Assembly: GCF_047948215.1 (NCBI RefSeq)
Contig: NC_134464.1
Coordinates: forward strand, 37,457,520 to 37,521,519
Length of the DNA stretch: 64,000 nucleotides
Source: Lycorma delicatula
Lineage: Eukaryota; Arthropoda; Insecta; Hemiptera; Fulgoridae
Reading direction: 5' to 3'
Of the stretch, positions 47,860 through 59,000 are shown one piece after another. The position numbers and the translations under genes are program-made. The notes under the pieces are model-generated. The model did not search any database, was not told the DNA's origin, and worked only from the letters and a program-made list of their open reading frames with translations. Each line of letters begins with the position of its first letter. Position 1 is the stretch's first letter.

Positions 47860-48928
47860 TTATAAGAAAATGATAAGTGCTTTTGATAATTTTTCTCTTG
47901 CTGTCTATATTGAAGGTATCTGTTTAAGATAATACATTCTTATCTATTTCTTCCAATCCATTGTTGATATCCACTAGCGATTACTTATGTAGGATATCCA
48001 TACAAGCGACTACCATCTAAGAGATCTGTTGGTACAATGATTATAAACTAATTTTTCTACCTGTACAAGCGATTGCTTCCAACCTCTATCAGATTTACCT
48101 ATTAAGAAATCCACGTATTCAAGAAATTCATTCTATTAAAAATATATATTCAAGATGTCTGTCTAATTGGTAAATTCTTTTCTGGCTTAGCTCGATCCAT
48201 TGCAGATATCTAGTTATAAAGGCAATTTGCTTATTAGGAAGTTAGCCAGCTCTATTTCATATTGCCTAAATTAGAAACACAAAAAAAAAATATTTGTAGT
48301 CTGCTACCCTTAATAGTAATTTTCATATATAGTTATACATTTGTAATTATTTTTATCAAGATATTCATACAAGACTGTTTCCACTATTCTCTCAAGGGTA
48401 TTTTGCGTTACTCAATTATTGATTTCAAGATCAAGTTTACATTCGAGGTTACTTATGCCATGTACTTATTCAACCTCAAATTTGTGTCTATTCAGTGCTC
48501 ATTTTGCTATGCACCTATTTATTTAACTACTAAATTTTTTTGAGGCCTGTCTATTCCATGCACTTATTCAATCAAGAATTATGCTACTCAGAGCTTACTT
48601 ATTCCTCAGATGGTTATTGCATCTATTCTACAGTTGATGGTTACACACTCAATTAATTCACTGTTGATCTAATGCAAGCATTATTTGTTCTAAGCACTAA
48701 TCTGATTTAGAATTTGCTTTTTGAAAAACTTAACTGTTATTCAAATTATTACTCAAGAACTATTGTGACTTGTGCTTAATTTACTACCTGTGCATGTGTT
48801 CAATTATTATTATTCATTATGTATATAAAAATTAAAAAAAAATCATATTTTTGGCATGCTGTATGTGCAATCATAGAAGCATGTTATTTCTTCTTATTTA
48901 ATTAGTTTGTTATAAATTGCTTCTTAAT
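47860..48928 (+). repeat. Internally repetitive 3' part of the BEL/Pao element
   Basis: Short phrases recur many times in slightly different forms ('atgcacttattcaa', 'gtacttattcaacc', 'gatatccatacaagcgacta', 'cctgtacaagcgattgct'). No integrase motif was found. It may be a diverged tandem array that replaced or overgrew the integrase region. Confidence 0.4.
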
Positions 48929-49138
48929 TGTTACATTTAAATTAAGAATATATTGCCTAGTTAGTTCAAATTTGTATTCCTTGAAATTAACATAAAACTA
49001 AATGGAAATTATGTATGTAAATTGTTTAAAATTAAATACTATGCGTAATACTAAATAATTAAAATAGTAAAATAAATCATTAACTAAATTATATGAATAT
49101 TTCTACATTTATTTGATAATTCGGCAACTCTATGGTAT
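48929..49138 (+). repeat. 3' LTR of the BEL/Pao element
   Basis: It starts TGTTACATTTAAATTAAG and ends near 'gcaactctatgg'. The target-site duplication could not be read. Confidence 0.6.
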
Positions 49139-49611
49139 AAAATATCTTTTTGCGGGGTATAAAAACAACTTCTGTACAGAAGTACAGCATTAAATTCTTC
49201 ATTAGTAACCTCTGCTCGGATCTCTCCTTGTACTGGTTCTGTGTCATCATTGCCTTTTCTCCTGCTTTCTGCCTCAATTTTCTTTCTCATGTTTTTTTTA
49301 TGTCCTTGAAATATTACACTTCTATCTCTTCTGTTATGTACATATAACAACTTTTTCTATAGCTTTTCAGAGTCATTTGAAAAAGATTTTCAATATAAAT
49401 ACCAATGAGACAGGTTCTGTAGGCTTGTAATAAGCTGCCCTTCTTTATTTTATTATAATTTGAATTTCACAGAAAAAAAGTTAAAACAGAATTTGTTCAT
49501 TATCTGTTAAAAAATCTGGTTTAATATTGCTTATTTATAAAAAATAATTTTATTAAATATTTCAGAAATTTGCGTGTTACTGATAATATTATTTTCATTA
49601 TTTTTTTGCAG

Positions 49612-49748
49612 ATAGATTAAAGAAGTCAAATAGTGAAATAATTCACAACCTACAAGAAGTAAGACATACTAATACTACATTAAAAAAGGATTTTGAAGAA
49701 CAAAGAAATGCTTATGTTCAATTATTAATGGAAACTAATGCAATCAAG
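49612..49748 (+). CDS. Shugoshin-like protein, coiled-coil exon
   Basis: Acceptor TTTTTTTGCAG ends at 49,611, and donor GTTTGT starts at 49,749. Entry in phase 1 completes GAT, and the exon ends in phase 0 after 46 codons with no stop: LKKSNSEIIHNLQEVRHTN, then TLKKDFEEQRNAYVQLLMET. The heptad-like hydrophobic spacing and absence of proline indicate a coiled coil. The phase agrees exactly with the exon at 44,655. Confidence 0.65.
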
Positions 49749-50869
49749 GTTTGTTTAATTTTGTTTGTAATTAATAGTGTTTAAAAGTTTTGTGTTTGTT
49801 TAAAAGTGTTTCCTTTTTTTCTTTGTTTATAAGATATTAAGATGCAGATCTAAATGTTACTTCTATTACAAAATTGAAATATTGAATAAAAACTTATTAA
49901 ATTTTATATGACAATGTTAATAATAATCATTATTATTATTATTTTTTAAAATAATCATCAGGTGTAAAAAAAATTATCATGTAGAAATATTACTGCCCTT
50001 AATGGAGATTCATATTGCAGATGACTTAAGGTTACAAGGTAGAAATAGATTTGGTTGTAAGATACATCAATGTTAATCGGGAAAGAATAGTTTTTATTTA
50101 ATGGAGTTTTGTATAAGTGGGTATCTCAACTTATATACTGTAAAATTTAGTTATTACATTTTTCTCTAATATAAAGAAAAATACTTTGCAAGTGGCAAAT
50201 TCTTTTAAGTGAAATGTAAGAATAGGTATTTTTGGGCTTCTTAATGTACAAAATCTAATCTTAATTTTTCCTTAACTTCTACATGGAAAAATATAAAAAT
50301 AAAACAGTACATATTGCTTTTATTGGGATCATATTGTTTTCATTACTCTGTCAGTTCTGTGTTGTATTAACTAACTATGAATAATTTAGATATTTACAAA
50401 TTTTAACTTTAATCCTGTGACTTTCAACTTTTGATTTTAATCCTTTGATATTTTTTCATATATTAAAACATTGTGAAAGATTGATTAAGAACAATTTTTT
50501 TTATGGGATCTCAATTAATTTGAGATTGATTTTTGTACAAGAATCTCTCTACTACATCCTATATCACTAAGTGTCTCAGATTAAATTAATGGTTATTTTT
50601 GTAAAACCTTCATGAATTGATCTCTCTATAACTCGCTTATCTAATAAGTAAAGATCCACAGATATATTTGAAAGTTAAACCAAATATAAATATTTTTAAT
50701 GTGAAATTGTTGATATGCTTGTAATTGCTTCAGCTTATGTTTAATCCATGTATAGCAACTTTTATATTTATCTTATTTTAAAAAAATGTGTAAGCATGTG
50801 AAAAAATAGTTTATTTTCTTCTCTGAATCTCTTGTGAGTTAATAATATGAAATATTATACCAGCATGTT

Positions 50870-51060
50870 GTTAATACATGCTGGTACATTCGGTATACCC
50901 CTTACATCCTGCATCCCTAACAATTTGTTTTAAATATTCCAAACGTTGCCTGCCTGGACAATTTTTCCCAACTACCTGTTCCTCCAATATTAAACTATTT
51001 CAGTATGTGGTCTGTAAATCTGTCTCTTTTAACTATATTTTTCCAAATGCTTCTTTCTTC
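50870..51060 (-). pseudogene. LINE reverse-transcriptase C-terminal fragment
   Basis: One minus-strand frame reads LILEEQVVGKNCPGRQRLEY, then LKQIVRDAGCKGYTE. The G-K/R-x-x-GR-x-R-LEYLKQI-x-x-D-x-GC pattern is the usual end of endonuclease-reverse transcriptases of insect LINEs. Two stops upstream show decay. It is in the same orientation as the endonuclease relic at 54.1-55.05 kb and may be from the same family. Confidence 0.6.
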
Positions 51061-51079
51061 ATCAAGATATATTATCATA

Positions 51080-51087
<8 letters not shown>

Positions 51088-51134
<47 letters not shown>
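51088..51134. repeat. (TA)n microsatellite
   Basis: About 23 uninterrupted units inside the intron between the exons at 49,612 and 51,431. Confidence 0.95.
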
Positions 51135-51136
<2 letters not shown>

Positions 51137-51430
51137 AAATATTAGTTTTATTTGTCATCTAAATATTAGTATTATTATTAATTAACAGAATGTAATAATA
51201 TCAAAGTGGTGACTTTTACTTCAGTAACTTTGGTAGTAAACGAATATCTATTATTTTTATGGTTTTAATTGTTTTCTTATAATAAAATTTGTTCTTAGGA
51301 AGTATCTTTCTCCGTGAAAATTCTTAGCATTGATAACAAAAGTAATAAGTAAAAATAATTCCATTCTGCTGATAGTCTGCAATTTATTCCGCTTTTATTT
51401 TTTAACATTATTATGATTTCTTTCTCGTAG

Positions 51431-51593
51431 GAAAAACTGAACTACTACGAAAACACCTTCTTTGCTTTAAATAGAAAAATTGATGATCTTTTTCCTCCAG
51501 CATTGAGATTTACAGAAGTATTAGGTGAAAGTAAAAATATTCTAAAGGAATGTTTAAATAAAACAAAAAGATCTATTAAAAATGCATGTTTTG
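51431..51593 (+). CDS. Shugoshin-like protein, second coiled-coil exon
   Basis: Acceptor TTTCTCGTAG ends at 51,430, and a consensus donor GTAAGT starts at 51,594. Entry is phase 0 and exit phase 1, in frame with both neighbours. It continues the coil: EKLNYYENTFFALNRKIDDL, then a PPALRF turn, then ILKECLNKTKRSIKNACF. The KLNxENTF-like string recalls vertebrate SGO2, in which a similar KLNFENTF run lies in the same coil; this is the main basis for the shugoshin call. Other centromeric coiled-coil proteins remain possible. Confidence 0.65.
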
Positions 51594-52129
51594 GTAAGTT
51601 AACTGTTAATTTATTTCTGTATATACTGAATTTGTATGTTTTCTATATCACTTTAACTGTTAAAAATGAGTTGTCTGTTTGTTCAGTTTTTAAATAGAAA
51701 TTGAATTTACGTTAGTAAATAGTAAACACTAGTATTTACAACTTGAATGCTGGTATATTAAACAATTGATTTTTAAGAAAAAGATTATTATTTTCATGGC
51801 TTAATATTAAAAATTATATTGTTTTGTGTTGTTGGCCCTTTTGAGGAGGGGATGCAGAAGTTGTATCCTCATTTCGTACCTGAATCTCAGCAGTTGCTAT
51901 TGATGGTTCTGTGTTTACAACTGGTGGACACCCAAGATCACAGCATAAAATATCTCTGTAATTTTCATCATAGTAGCAATGAATTTATCAAAACGACATT
52001 TTTTTTAAAGAAAATCCTGTTAAGGGAACAGCTCCAGGGAAGTCCACTTGAGTCTCAATCTCAGTTGTCACGTTGTGTTTTACAGGAGAAGATTCTACTT
52101 ACTTCTTTATAAAAATAACTCTTTTTTTT

Positions 52130-52417
52130 CTGTTTAGTCTCTGGAACCACTGTAAGGTATTACTATAAAGGATGAATGAGGATGTTATGTATCAATGTAA
52201 ATGAAGTGTAGTCTTGTAAAGTCTCAGGTCAACCATTCCTGAGATGGGTGGTTAATTGAAACCCAACCATTAAAAAAAAACTGATCCATGATCTAGTATT
52301 CAAATCCGTATAAAAGTAACTACTGCCTTTACTAGGATTTGAACCTTAGAACTCTTGCCTTCGAAATCAGCTGATTTGTGATTACGTGTTCACCATTAGA
52401 CCAGTCCAGTGGGTTTA
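52130..52417 (-). mobile_element. SINE-1 copy, full length
   Basis: Tail, body and tRNA-like head are all present on the minus strand ('gaaatcagctgatttgtgat', 'agaccagtccagtggg' at the 5' end). A 9-base A run has replaced part of the 'accaaagaacacc' region. Confidence 0.8.
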
Positions 52418-54079
52418 GAAAATACTCCTTTGTTTTCATAAGAAAAACAGAAATGGCTGAACTGTTTGATAATTTTTATTCATTATTTGTAAAATATGTA
52501 AGTTAGTCGTAAACTCTAACAAAAATATCTCTGCTTTCACTTCCTGTGATCACAGGATGGTTTAAACCGGATGTAGTAGAATTTTATACAATTTCTGCCA
52601 GCTGCGTCAGTGAAGTAAATTTTCCTTTACGACCTTTTATTATCTTCACATATGTAAATCATATGAGTGAAGTTAAGGTCCCTTTTGTGTTTGGTAGAAG
52701 TGTTCACAATAATAACATTTCACGCTATCTAACGTTGTAATTATGAAATAAATGAGATTTTAGTTGTTTAGAATGAATGTATGTTGTGGTTTTACAATAA
52801 CCTAAAACCACATTTTTTTACCTAACTTAGTAAAAACAGCTGTACTGAGAATTCTACCTGGTGATAATTTTTTTTTTAAGTTTATTAGTAGATGATAATT
52901 AAAAATCTTGAATTGAAGTCCTAATACAAAGGCTAGCCAGTATGTATAGTTTTCAGCTGTTAAGACTTAATCCTTGACTAAATTCCCTACAAGGATTTGG
53001 CAAATTATTTTTGCATTTTCATCCTTGATATATCTGTACTAATAAAATTGAAGTAATTATCTCTAAATTGACATTTCAAAGAATTTAATAATTTTCCTTT
53101 TTAGTCTTATGCCATAGGGATGTTTTCCATAATTTTTCTATGCCTGTGTAACTCCTTTATTTGAAGGACTTATTGGCTTGATTTTAATGAAACTTTTCAC
53201 TGATGGAAATTGATTATTAGAAGAAGTTACAGACTATATAGCATTTAAAAAATCCCTTTCGGCACGCCGGAAGGTTTCACTGGTGCCAAGTTGGGGAGAA
53301 AAAGGATTTGCACCTTAAAGTTAAAAAAAAACTTTAAATTTTCATAACAGTGGTTGCATGTGAAAAAAAGTTTCACATGTTTAGCATATGAACCCAATCT
53401 TCTTACACTTCCAGCAACATTTTGGTTATCCCGTTCCGTAAGGGTTGTCATATCAAAAATTGTTTCAGACAAAAGTTTTAGGTAATGTTTGAAGGACTAA
53501 TGACCACTTTAAACCGATTTGATACTGTACCTATTAAGGGAAACCCCAGTTTTTCCACTCCCTGGGCCAGTGGTTGGTGATATCAAAAACCTTTTCTTAG
53601 ATTAGTTTTAGGCACTTATCCAAAGAATATTAGGAACTTTAAACGAATTCGTTATTTTACTTAATAAGAAAGTTATAGTGATATTTTGCTTTTCAAAAAA
53701 AAGAATCCCCATTTCCACCCCCATGATCTGATTTTGCCCATTAACGAACTCAAGCGAGATTTTGGGCCATTATATTCTATGTAAAATTGAATAGTGGATT
53801 AATTAAATTAATATTATGTATTAGAAATAAATATTATGCAGAGTTGAGGTTTTGGTAAATATTTTTGAATTGGACCATCAATTTTCATAATGTATACATC
53901 AAAATGAAGATGATATATGTATGTATTTCAAAAAACGAAAGTTTAAAAATCCACACTTGAAAATTAAATAAAAACAACTAGAAAACAAAACATATACAAA
54001 ACCTAATAGAATAACAAAAATTAAAACAAAATAAAAACTTAAAGTAGAAATTAACAACAAAATGCAAACAAACTAAAAT
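52418..54079. repeat. Spacer with a diverged repeat around 53.0-53.8 kb
   Basis: 'ggcttgattttaatgaaact' and 'aatccctttcggcacgcc' belong to the phrase type also seen near 26.9 and 59.77 kb, and suggest an old repeat. The frame at 52,546-52,740 has no recognisable domain. Confidence 0.3.
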
Positions 54080-55050
54080 ATTCAAAACATTTTGTTTAAG
54101 GTTGTTGACTAGGTATTTGAGTTTATCTGTGATTGTTATTTCTTTTGTTGCTTTTTGATAATCGTCATTCTTGATTAGTTGGGTAGGTTCTATTTTTCTT
54201 TTAGTTTTAGGGGCTTGGTTTTGGTTGCTTTCTTTTGGGGAGTAAATTTAATATTAATATTGACTTGGTAGTAGTCTGAGCCTGTCTTCACCTTGGAGGA
54301 CTTTTATGTTGTAGATCTGTTTGTGGTGGTGTCTATGAAGACATGATTTAGTACACATTCTCCTTTAGTATAGTTAGGATGTTTCCAGGTTTTGAGTTTT
54401 TAAGGTTACCTCTTGAAGTATGTAGACTTTGAGATTAGGTTGTGGTTTCTGCAGAGATCAATGAGACTGTCCGTTTTGATTTGTTCTCTTTTGGGCAGCC
54501 CATTTTCTGATGTCATGGTATCTCTATCTGCCTAATTGAGCTGAAAGTTTCCAGTTAGTTGTTTAATGTGATCTTTGGGGGGTGTTATTTATGATCTGGT
54601 TGAGTAGATTCCAGAACTTTTCTGTTTCTTTACAGTCTTTGAAGATTTGTTTTTATTATTAGTGTGAAAGATCATGGTGTTTGGGTTTATTATGGTGTAG
54701 ATTTGATTAGATCTTTTAGCATGATATTCTTGGGGGTTGTGACTTGAATTCTTGTACAGAGGTTATTATTTTAAGGCTGACCAAAAAACCTGTTCTAAAG
54801 TGTGGTACACTTTTCATCACTCTCTTCCCAGGTGTACCTTTGTAGAGCGTATGTCCTTGAGATTCCATGGCATCCAGGTCGGTGTTTCTTATTTGCTGCA
54901 GTCCCATGATGAGAATTTTCTGTTGGTCCATTAGATTAATTATAATTTTTAGTTTAGGAGTCTGCATGAGTGAGTTTACATTGTACATGGATCCATTTAA
55001 AGTACCATCGTTTATTTGTGCATATAGTATCAGGATTACACCCACTTACA
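54080..55050 (-). pseudogene. LINE APE-type endonuclease relic
   Basis: On the minus strand the N-terminal part reads NVNSLMQTPKLKIIINLMDQ, then ILIMGLQQIRNTD (the L-Q-E-x-R block, E replaced by Q), then FRTGFLVSLKI (the GTGF block). Further on, after stops, come SENGLPKREQ, SLIDLCRNHNLISKSTYFKR, KTWKHPNYTKGECVLNHVFI (the H/D-x-V-x-I-D block) and GSDYYQV (the SDHxxV block, H replaced by Y). The order is that of apurinic/apyrimidinic-type endonucleases of LINEs. The lost Glu and His show it is dead. Confidence 0.65.
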
Positions 55051-55069
55051 GGTGGATACCAATGGATGA

Positions 55070-55146
55070 TAATGAATTTTTTGTAGCATCTGACCAGGAT
55101 TTGAACCTGGAACCTCCAGATGAAAGGCCAAGATGCTGCTGCATAA
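55070..55146 (-). repeat. tRNA-Glu-like SINE-2 head
   Basis: The minus-strand 'cctttcatctggaggttcca' and 'ggttcaaatcctgg' match the SINE-2 head. It abuts the upstream end of the LINE endonuclease relic. Confidence 0.5.
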
Positions 55147-56463
55147 TGATTAATGACTAAAAATTTAAAATGGATTTGTTATGAAATCTCATGTGCTATC
55201 GGCAAAAGTAAAGCCTTTAAAATTTGTGCTCTAAAAACTCTTTTAAAAGAAAATCCAGTTTTCAGACAGTGTGAACATTTTTTACAGAATCAAAATATTT
55301 AGAATTTAAAAGGCTAAGTTTTGATGTGTATTTTATTAAAGTTTGATTATTTACTATTATTACTTGATTACTCATAAAATTTGATTGGATAGATTTTTCT
55401 TACAAATCATTTCATTGAAAAAATTCAATATTGTAACATTAATCAACATATCTTTTCTTTAGTAAATTTTATAAATTGTTTATATACATATGTATGTTTG
55501 TATTTTTCCTTTTGATTTTTTACATTACTTTTGACACAAATAAAATGGTTAATTTATAAGTATTTATTTCACTGAATTTTTTTACAAAGAATACAAGGAG
55601 CCAAAATATTAAAATATTTGTTATCTTATTATGATTTTTGTCTAGTAAATTTTAAGTTATTTAGCCAACAAAAATCAAATATTTTAATTTTGAACTAAAT
55701 AAAATAATTCGTTGAATAGTATAACAAAATTCAGTTACACTTTAAAATAAAATGTACTAAATGATTCATCTTCAAATTAATGAAACTTTTTCTTTGTAAG
55801 TTCTTTTCTAGCTAATTATGACTTCTGTAGTAGAGTATTCAGTAGCCAGCATTGTTAATGGTATCTGTATTAAAGTTATTTGGAAATTTTTAATTTGTGA
55901 TGATAAAAAATTCAATCTTTGTTGTATTAGTGCATTTAATGTGGTTTTGTATAATAATAATTCAAGCATGTTTAGATCTTTGTTATTATATTCCAAGATG
56001 TTTGATTATGTTACACATGTTTGGTTACTTCTATACATTTCTTAATTATTGGAAATTATTAAATTTAAAAAGAGAGATTAGTTTGTTTTATTATTAAAGT
56101 GTCTATCTTCTGTGATTAAAAGTAGCCATATTTCCATATTTTCTATTTTATCAAAAACTTTGCAATAAAAAAAGTAAAATCTATAAGATTTGTTTTGTTT
56201 AAAGTATTTTGATGTTTCAGATTAGGATGCCTTGTACTTATGAAAAGTGGTTTGTTGTCAGTTTATTGCTTAAAAAAATTTACAACAGAAATTAACGGTT
56301 GTTACATTTTTTAACATTTTTAACACTTTTTTTAGGCGGGAGGTTTATAACTTGTCTTTGATGAATTTTTTATCATCTTATGTAGAAATTATTTAATGTT
56401 TTCACAGGTAAAAATTAACGCATTATTTTATATTTCCACTAGAATTATCATAATAGATTTGAA
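55147..56463. other. Intronic AT-rich spacer
   Basis: Possible acceptors exist (for example before 55,812) but all open into early stops in the required phase. No feature is supported. Confidence 0.45.
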
Positions 56464-56640
56464 TGTTGTTTTCTGCCCTTCCTAGCATTGTTGTTCAACA
56501 TTCGTAGTTGACTTGTTTCGGTGTATCCCCATTCTTTTAGCACATGAATGCCAAAACTAGTTTGAGATTGGAAGTACTCCAAAACGTGTCAACTATGATT
56601 GTTAGAGTGACGATGCTAGGAAGGGCAGAAAACAACACTT
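56464..56640. repeat. Foldback MITE with ~75-bp arms
   Basis: The outer arms TGTTGTTTTCTGCCCTTCCT (56,464) and AGGAAGGGCAGAAAACAACA (to 56,638) are exact complements. Similarity continues inward through 'agttgac' and 'gtttcggtgta' or their complements with small gaps. The centre is about 30 bases. No coding capacity, and the target duplication is unclear. Confidence 0.8.
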
Positions 56641-58394
56641 AAATCAATTATTCACAGGTAATATCATTTCATCCAGGACCCAATCATTTGCTTACTAAAA
56701 AGAAGAAAGTATTTTATTTATGCTCAGACAGTTTATGTTTCATGCTACTATTACTAATTTTACTTTTCTAATGAAAAAAAAATCATAATTATTTATGAAC
56801 AAAATTGTCTTGTGAAGTTTGCACAAATTAAAGCTATGATAAATTTGTGATGAAAGAAGACAACAATATTTTGCACTGGGATATGAATTAAGAAGTGGAA
56901 TGATGGGCAGCAAGATGCATGTTCCAAAAATGATGATTAAGCACTCTTGTCATTTTTTTTTTAGTTATACTCGGTAGGTTGATGACTTCATGTAGGCATA
57001 GTATTAATAGATTATGTTTTGAATTCTGTGAAGATAGATAATTTTGCTATGTGGGAATTATTTAGGCTGCAATATTTTACTTCTTTTTTTTTAACTAATG
57101 AATAATTTTTTTTTTTTTTATAGATTTATTTTTCTTAAAGTACAATATTCATAAACTGTTGCAGTGGCAGTGGACTTAGAAAGAAGTCATAATTTAAATA
57201 TCAAGGAAAACGTTTCAATTTTTAGAGTATTTGAAAAGTTATTCTAAAGCTGGCATAAGTTAACAAGTTAGATTGTAGTAGTAGTCATAAATCAAGTGCA
57301 ATATAATCCACATCATAGTGGCTGTGAATAAGATGTTGATTTCTTGTATTCTATGTATTTACTTATATGTTTTCTGTACTTGCCATGTTTATAATTGCCA
57401 AAAAATGTTTTTAAAGATTTTTAACAGTTTTTTTTTTATTCTTTAAATTTATTGTAATATAATCATTTTATATATCTTTTGTTGTTTCAGATATCAAATC
57501 AGTTCCAAGGAATTCTTGTAAGTTTGGGATTAAATTTTATGAAGTACTATAATTTCTATAATTTTAATATTTTAATTTTTAATTTTTTTTTTTCTATTTT
57601 TTTCTATAATTTTAATTTCTATAATTTTTATGAATACTATAATTATTCTGTATACAATATCAATATCAATACCATAGTATTGAATTAGTTCAATACCTAT
57701 GAATTGGAATATACAAAATTGTTCTTTTTTTTTCTTCATATAATTCAGAAGTTAGTTTACCATGTTTTTAAACAAATTTCTTCCTAATTTCATGAATCAC
57801 TTGTTTATTTAGGTGATTTACTACACTATGTGGCTATCTTGCTGAGTCTAGGAGTTTTTCAACTATCTTTCATAATGTTATCTTTATTGTTAGATATATG
57901 TAAAGATAAAGATATGTGACTGTGGTCATAATAATAAAACGAAAGAGAGAAAAAAACATAGTCAAAAAATACCGTTAATAAAATCTCAGCTGTTTAAAAT
58001 ATCAATACTATTCTGTAATGTTGGTAATTAGACATGCTATTAAACATAGCTGTTAAATTAATAGTTACATTTCAACACTATGCTCGATACAGTTGATTAG
58101 TAACATATTACTGCTCGTTTCTTATACTAATCATTAATCTAACATTGCAGGTCTAGATAAATCTTTAGTAAGAGTTACAAAAATCACTTGCTTATATCTT
58201 CCTAAAAACTAGTAAATTGTGTTCTTAAAAAGTAATATTTATAAGTTTAAAAAAATAAAATCTTGTCTTTAGCTTTCTATTATATTTAACATACTGGGAA
58301 TGACAATTAATAACTGATAACTTCCATTTATGATACTTTTTCATTTTACACCATCCACTTTTTCACATAAAAATTACTTTCATGTTTTATAACC
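56641..58394. other. Intronic AT-rich spacer around the candidate micro-exon
   Basis: Apart from the candidate micro-exon, only long T runs and short A/T motifs were seen. Confidence 0.45.
57491..57517 (+). CDS. Candidate 27-nt micro-exon of the shugoshin-like gene
   Basis: A polypyrimidine tract and TTGTTTCAG end at 57,490, and a consensus donor GTAAGT starts at 57,518. The 27 bases enter in phase 1 and leave in phase 1, so inclusion or skipping keeps the frame; it would add IKSVPRNS and neighbours. Splice sites and phase fit well, but such a short interval could fit by chance. Confidence 0.3.
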
Positions 58395-58661
58395 GAATAA
58401 AACATTACAGAAAACGCACTGACAACCTGTTTTATGCTGTCATTTTTAACATATTACATATTAGTCAAGGTTAGTAGGTTAAGTTTGGTTAGATTATATT
58501 TATAAATATAAGCAGTAATGTTTATATTTTTAATATATAAAATATATTAATATACAGAATGTTTAAAATGACAAAATTGTATAAAACAGCATGTTATTGT
58601 GTTTTCTCTAATTTATTATTGAGTTATAGGGTTACTGCGGTATTTCTGTAATGTTTTATTC
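58395..58661. repeat. MITE-like inverted-repeat element
   Basis: Perfect 19-bp terminal repeats GAATAAAACATTACAGAAA (58,395-58,413) and TTTCTGTAATGTTTTATTC (58,643-58,661). An inner pair of diverged inverted segments ('gttttatgctgtcatttt' and 'aaaatgacaaaattgtataaaac') follows. The interior 'aggttaagtttggtta' also occurs in the MITE at 31,274. No target duplication could be read. Confidence 0.75.
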
Positions 58662-58813
58662 ATCAATTATTCTAAAACCTGCTATATTAATTTTTATGTT
58701 ATATTTTTTAATTCATTTTTATGTGAAAAGATGAAAAAAAAGTGGGGTCATAAAGTGAAAAAGTACCCCATTTATTTCCAAAAAACTACTTCTTGGTTAA
58801 GTATTTTAAAATA

Positions 58814-59000
58814 CAGTACATTCTGCTTATTTGGGCTAGTTAATCAGAGCAGCTGGTTAAGTGGGGCAAATTTTGAAAAAACAGAAACAAATTGTCAAAT
58901 TAAATGATGATTTACTTTGCTTTTGTGGGGCAATGTGCTGGTTATTTGGTCCAAATTTTGCAAATATTTTTAGGCAGAGATCATTTGTAATCATAATAAG
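58814..59000 (+). repeat. Possible pogo/Tigger-like terminal sequence
   Basis: TACAGTACATTCTGCTTATT followed by 'gctggttaagtgggg' resembles the CAGTAxxxTCxGCTTAT ends and internal GGTTAAxxGG strings of pogo-type transposons, with TA just outside. No matching right end was found, and the plus-strand sequence at 59.4-59.6 kb is only faintly protein-like. Confidence 0.3.

Larger units (their letters stand above)
45090..49138 (+). mobile_element. Decayed BEL/Pao LTR retrotransposon inside an intron
   Basis: Two direct repeats of about 210 bases (45,090-45,300 and 48,929-49,138) share 'atttgataat', 'tctacatttatttg', 'gtaaaataaatcatta' and 'tttaaaattaaa' blocks and are read as LTRs. Between them a plus-strand pol relic encodes reverse transcriptase and the linker toward RNase H. 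The LTRs have drifted and their exact ends are uncertain. The element lies in the same orientation as the host gene, between its exons at 44,655 and 49,612. Integrase and gag were not recognised. Confidence 0.7.

Noticed and set aside
52546..52740. 64-codon frame as a gene
   Set aside because: No domain, no splice context in the phase of the surrounding gene, and no recognisable motif.
57120..57183. Alternative terminal exon after a T-rich acceptor at about 57,123
   Set aside because: It would add about 19 codons without a polyadenylation signal nearby; T-rich acceptor-like sites are common here.
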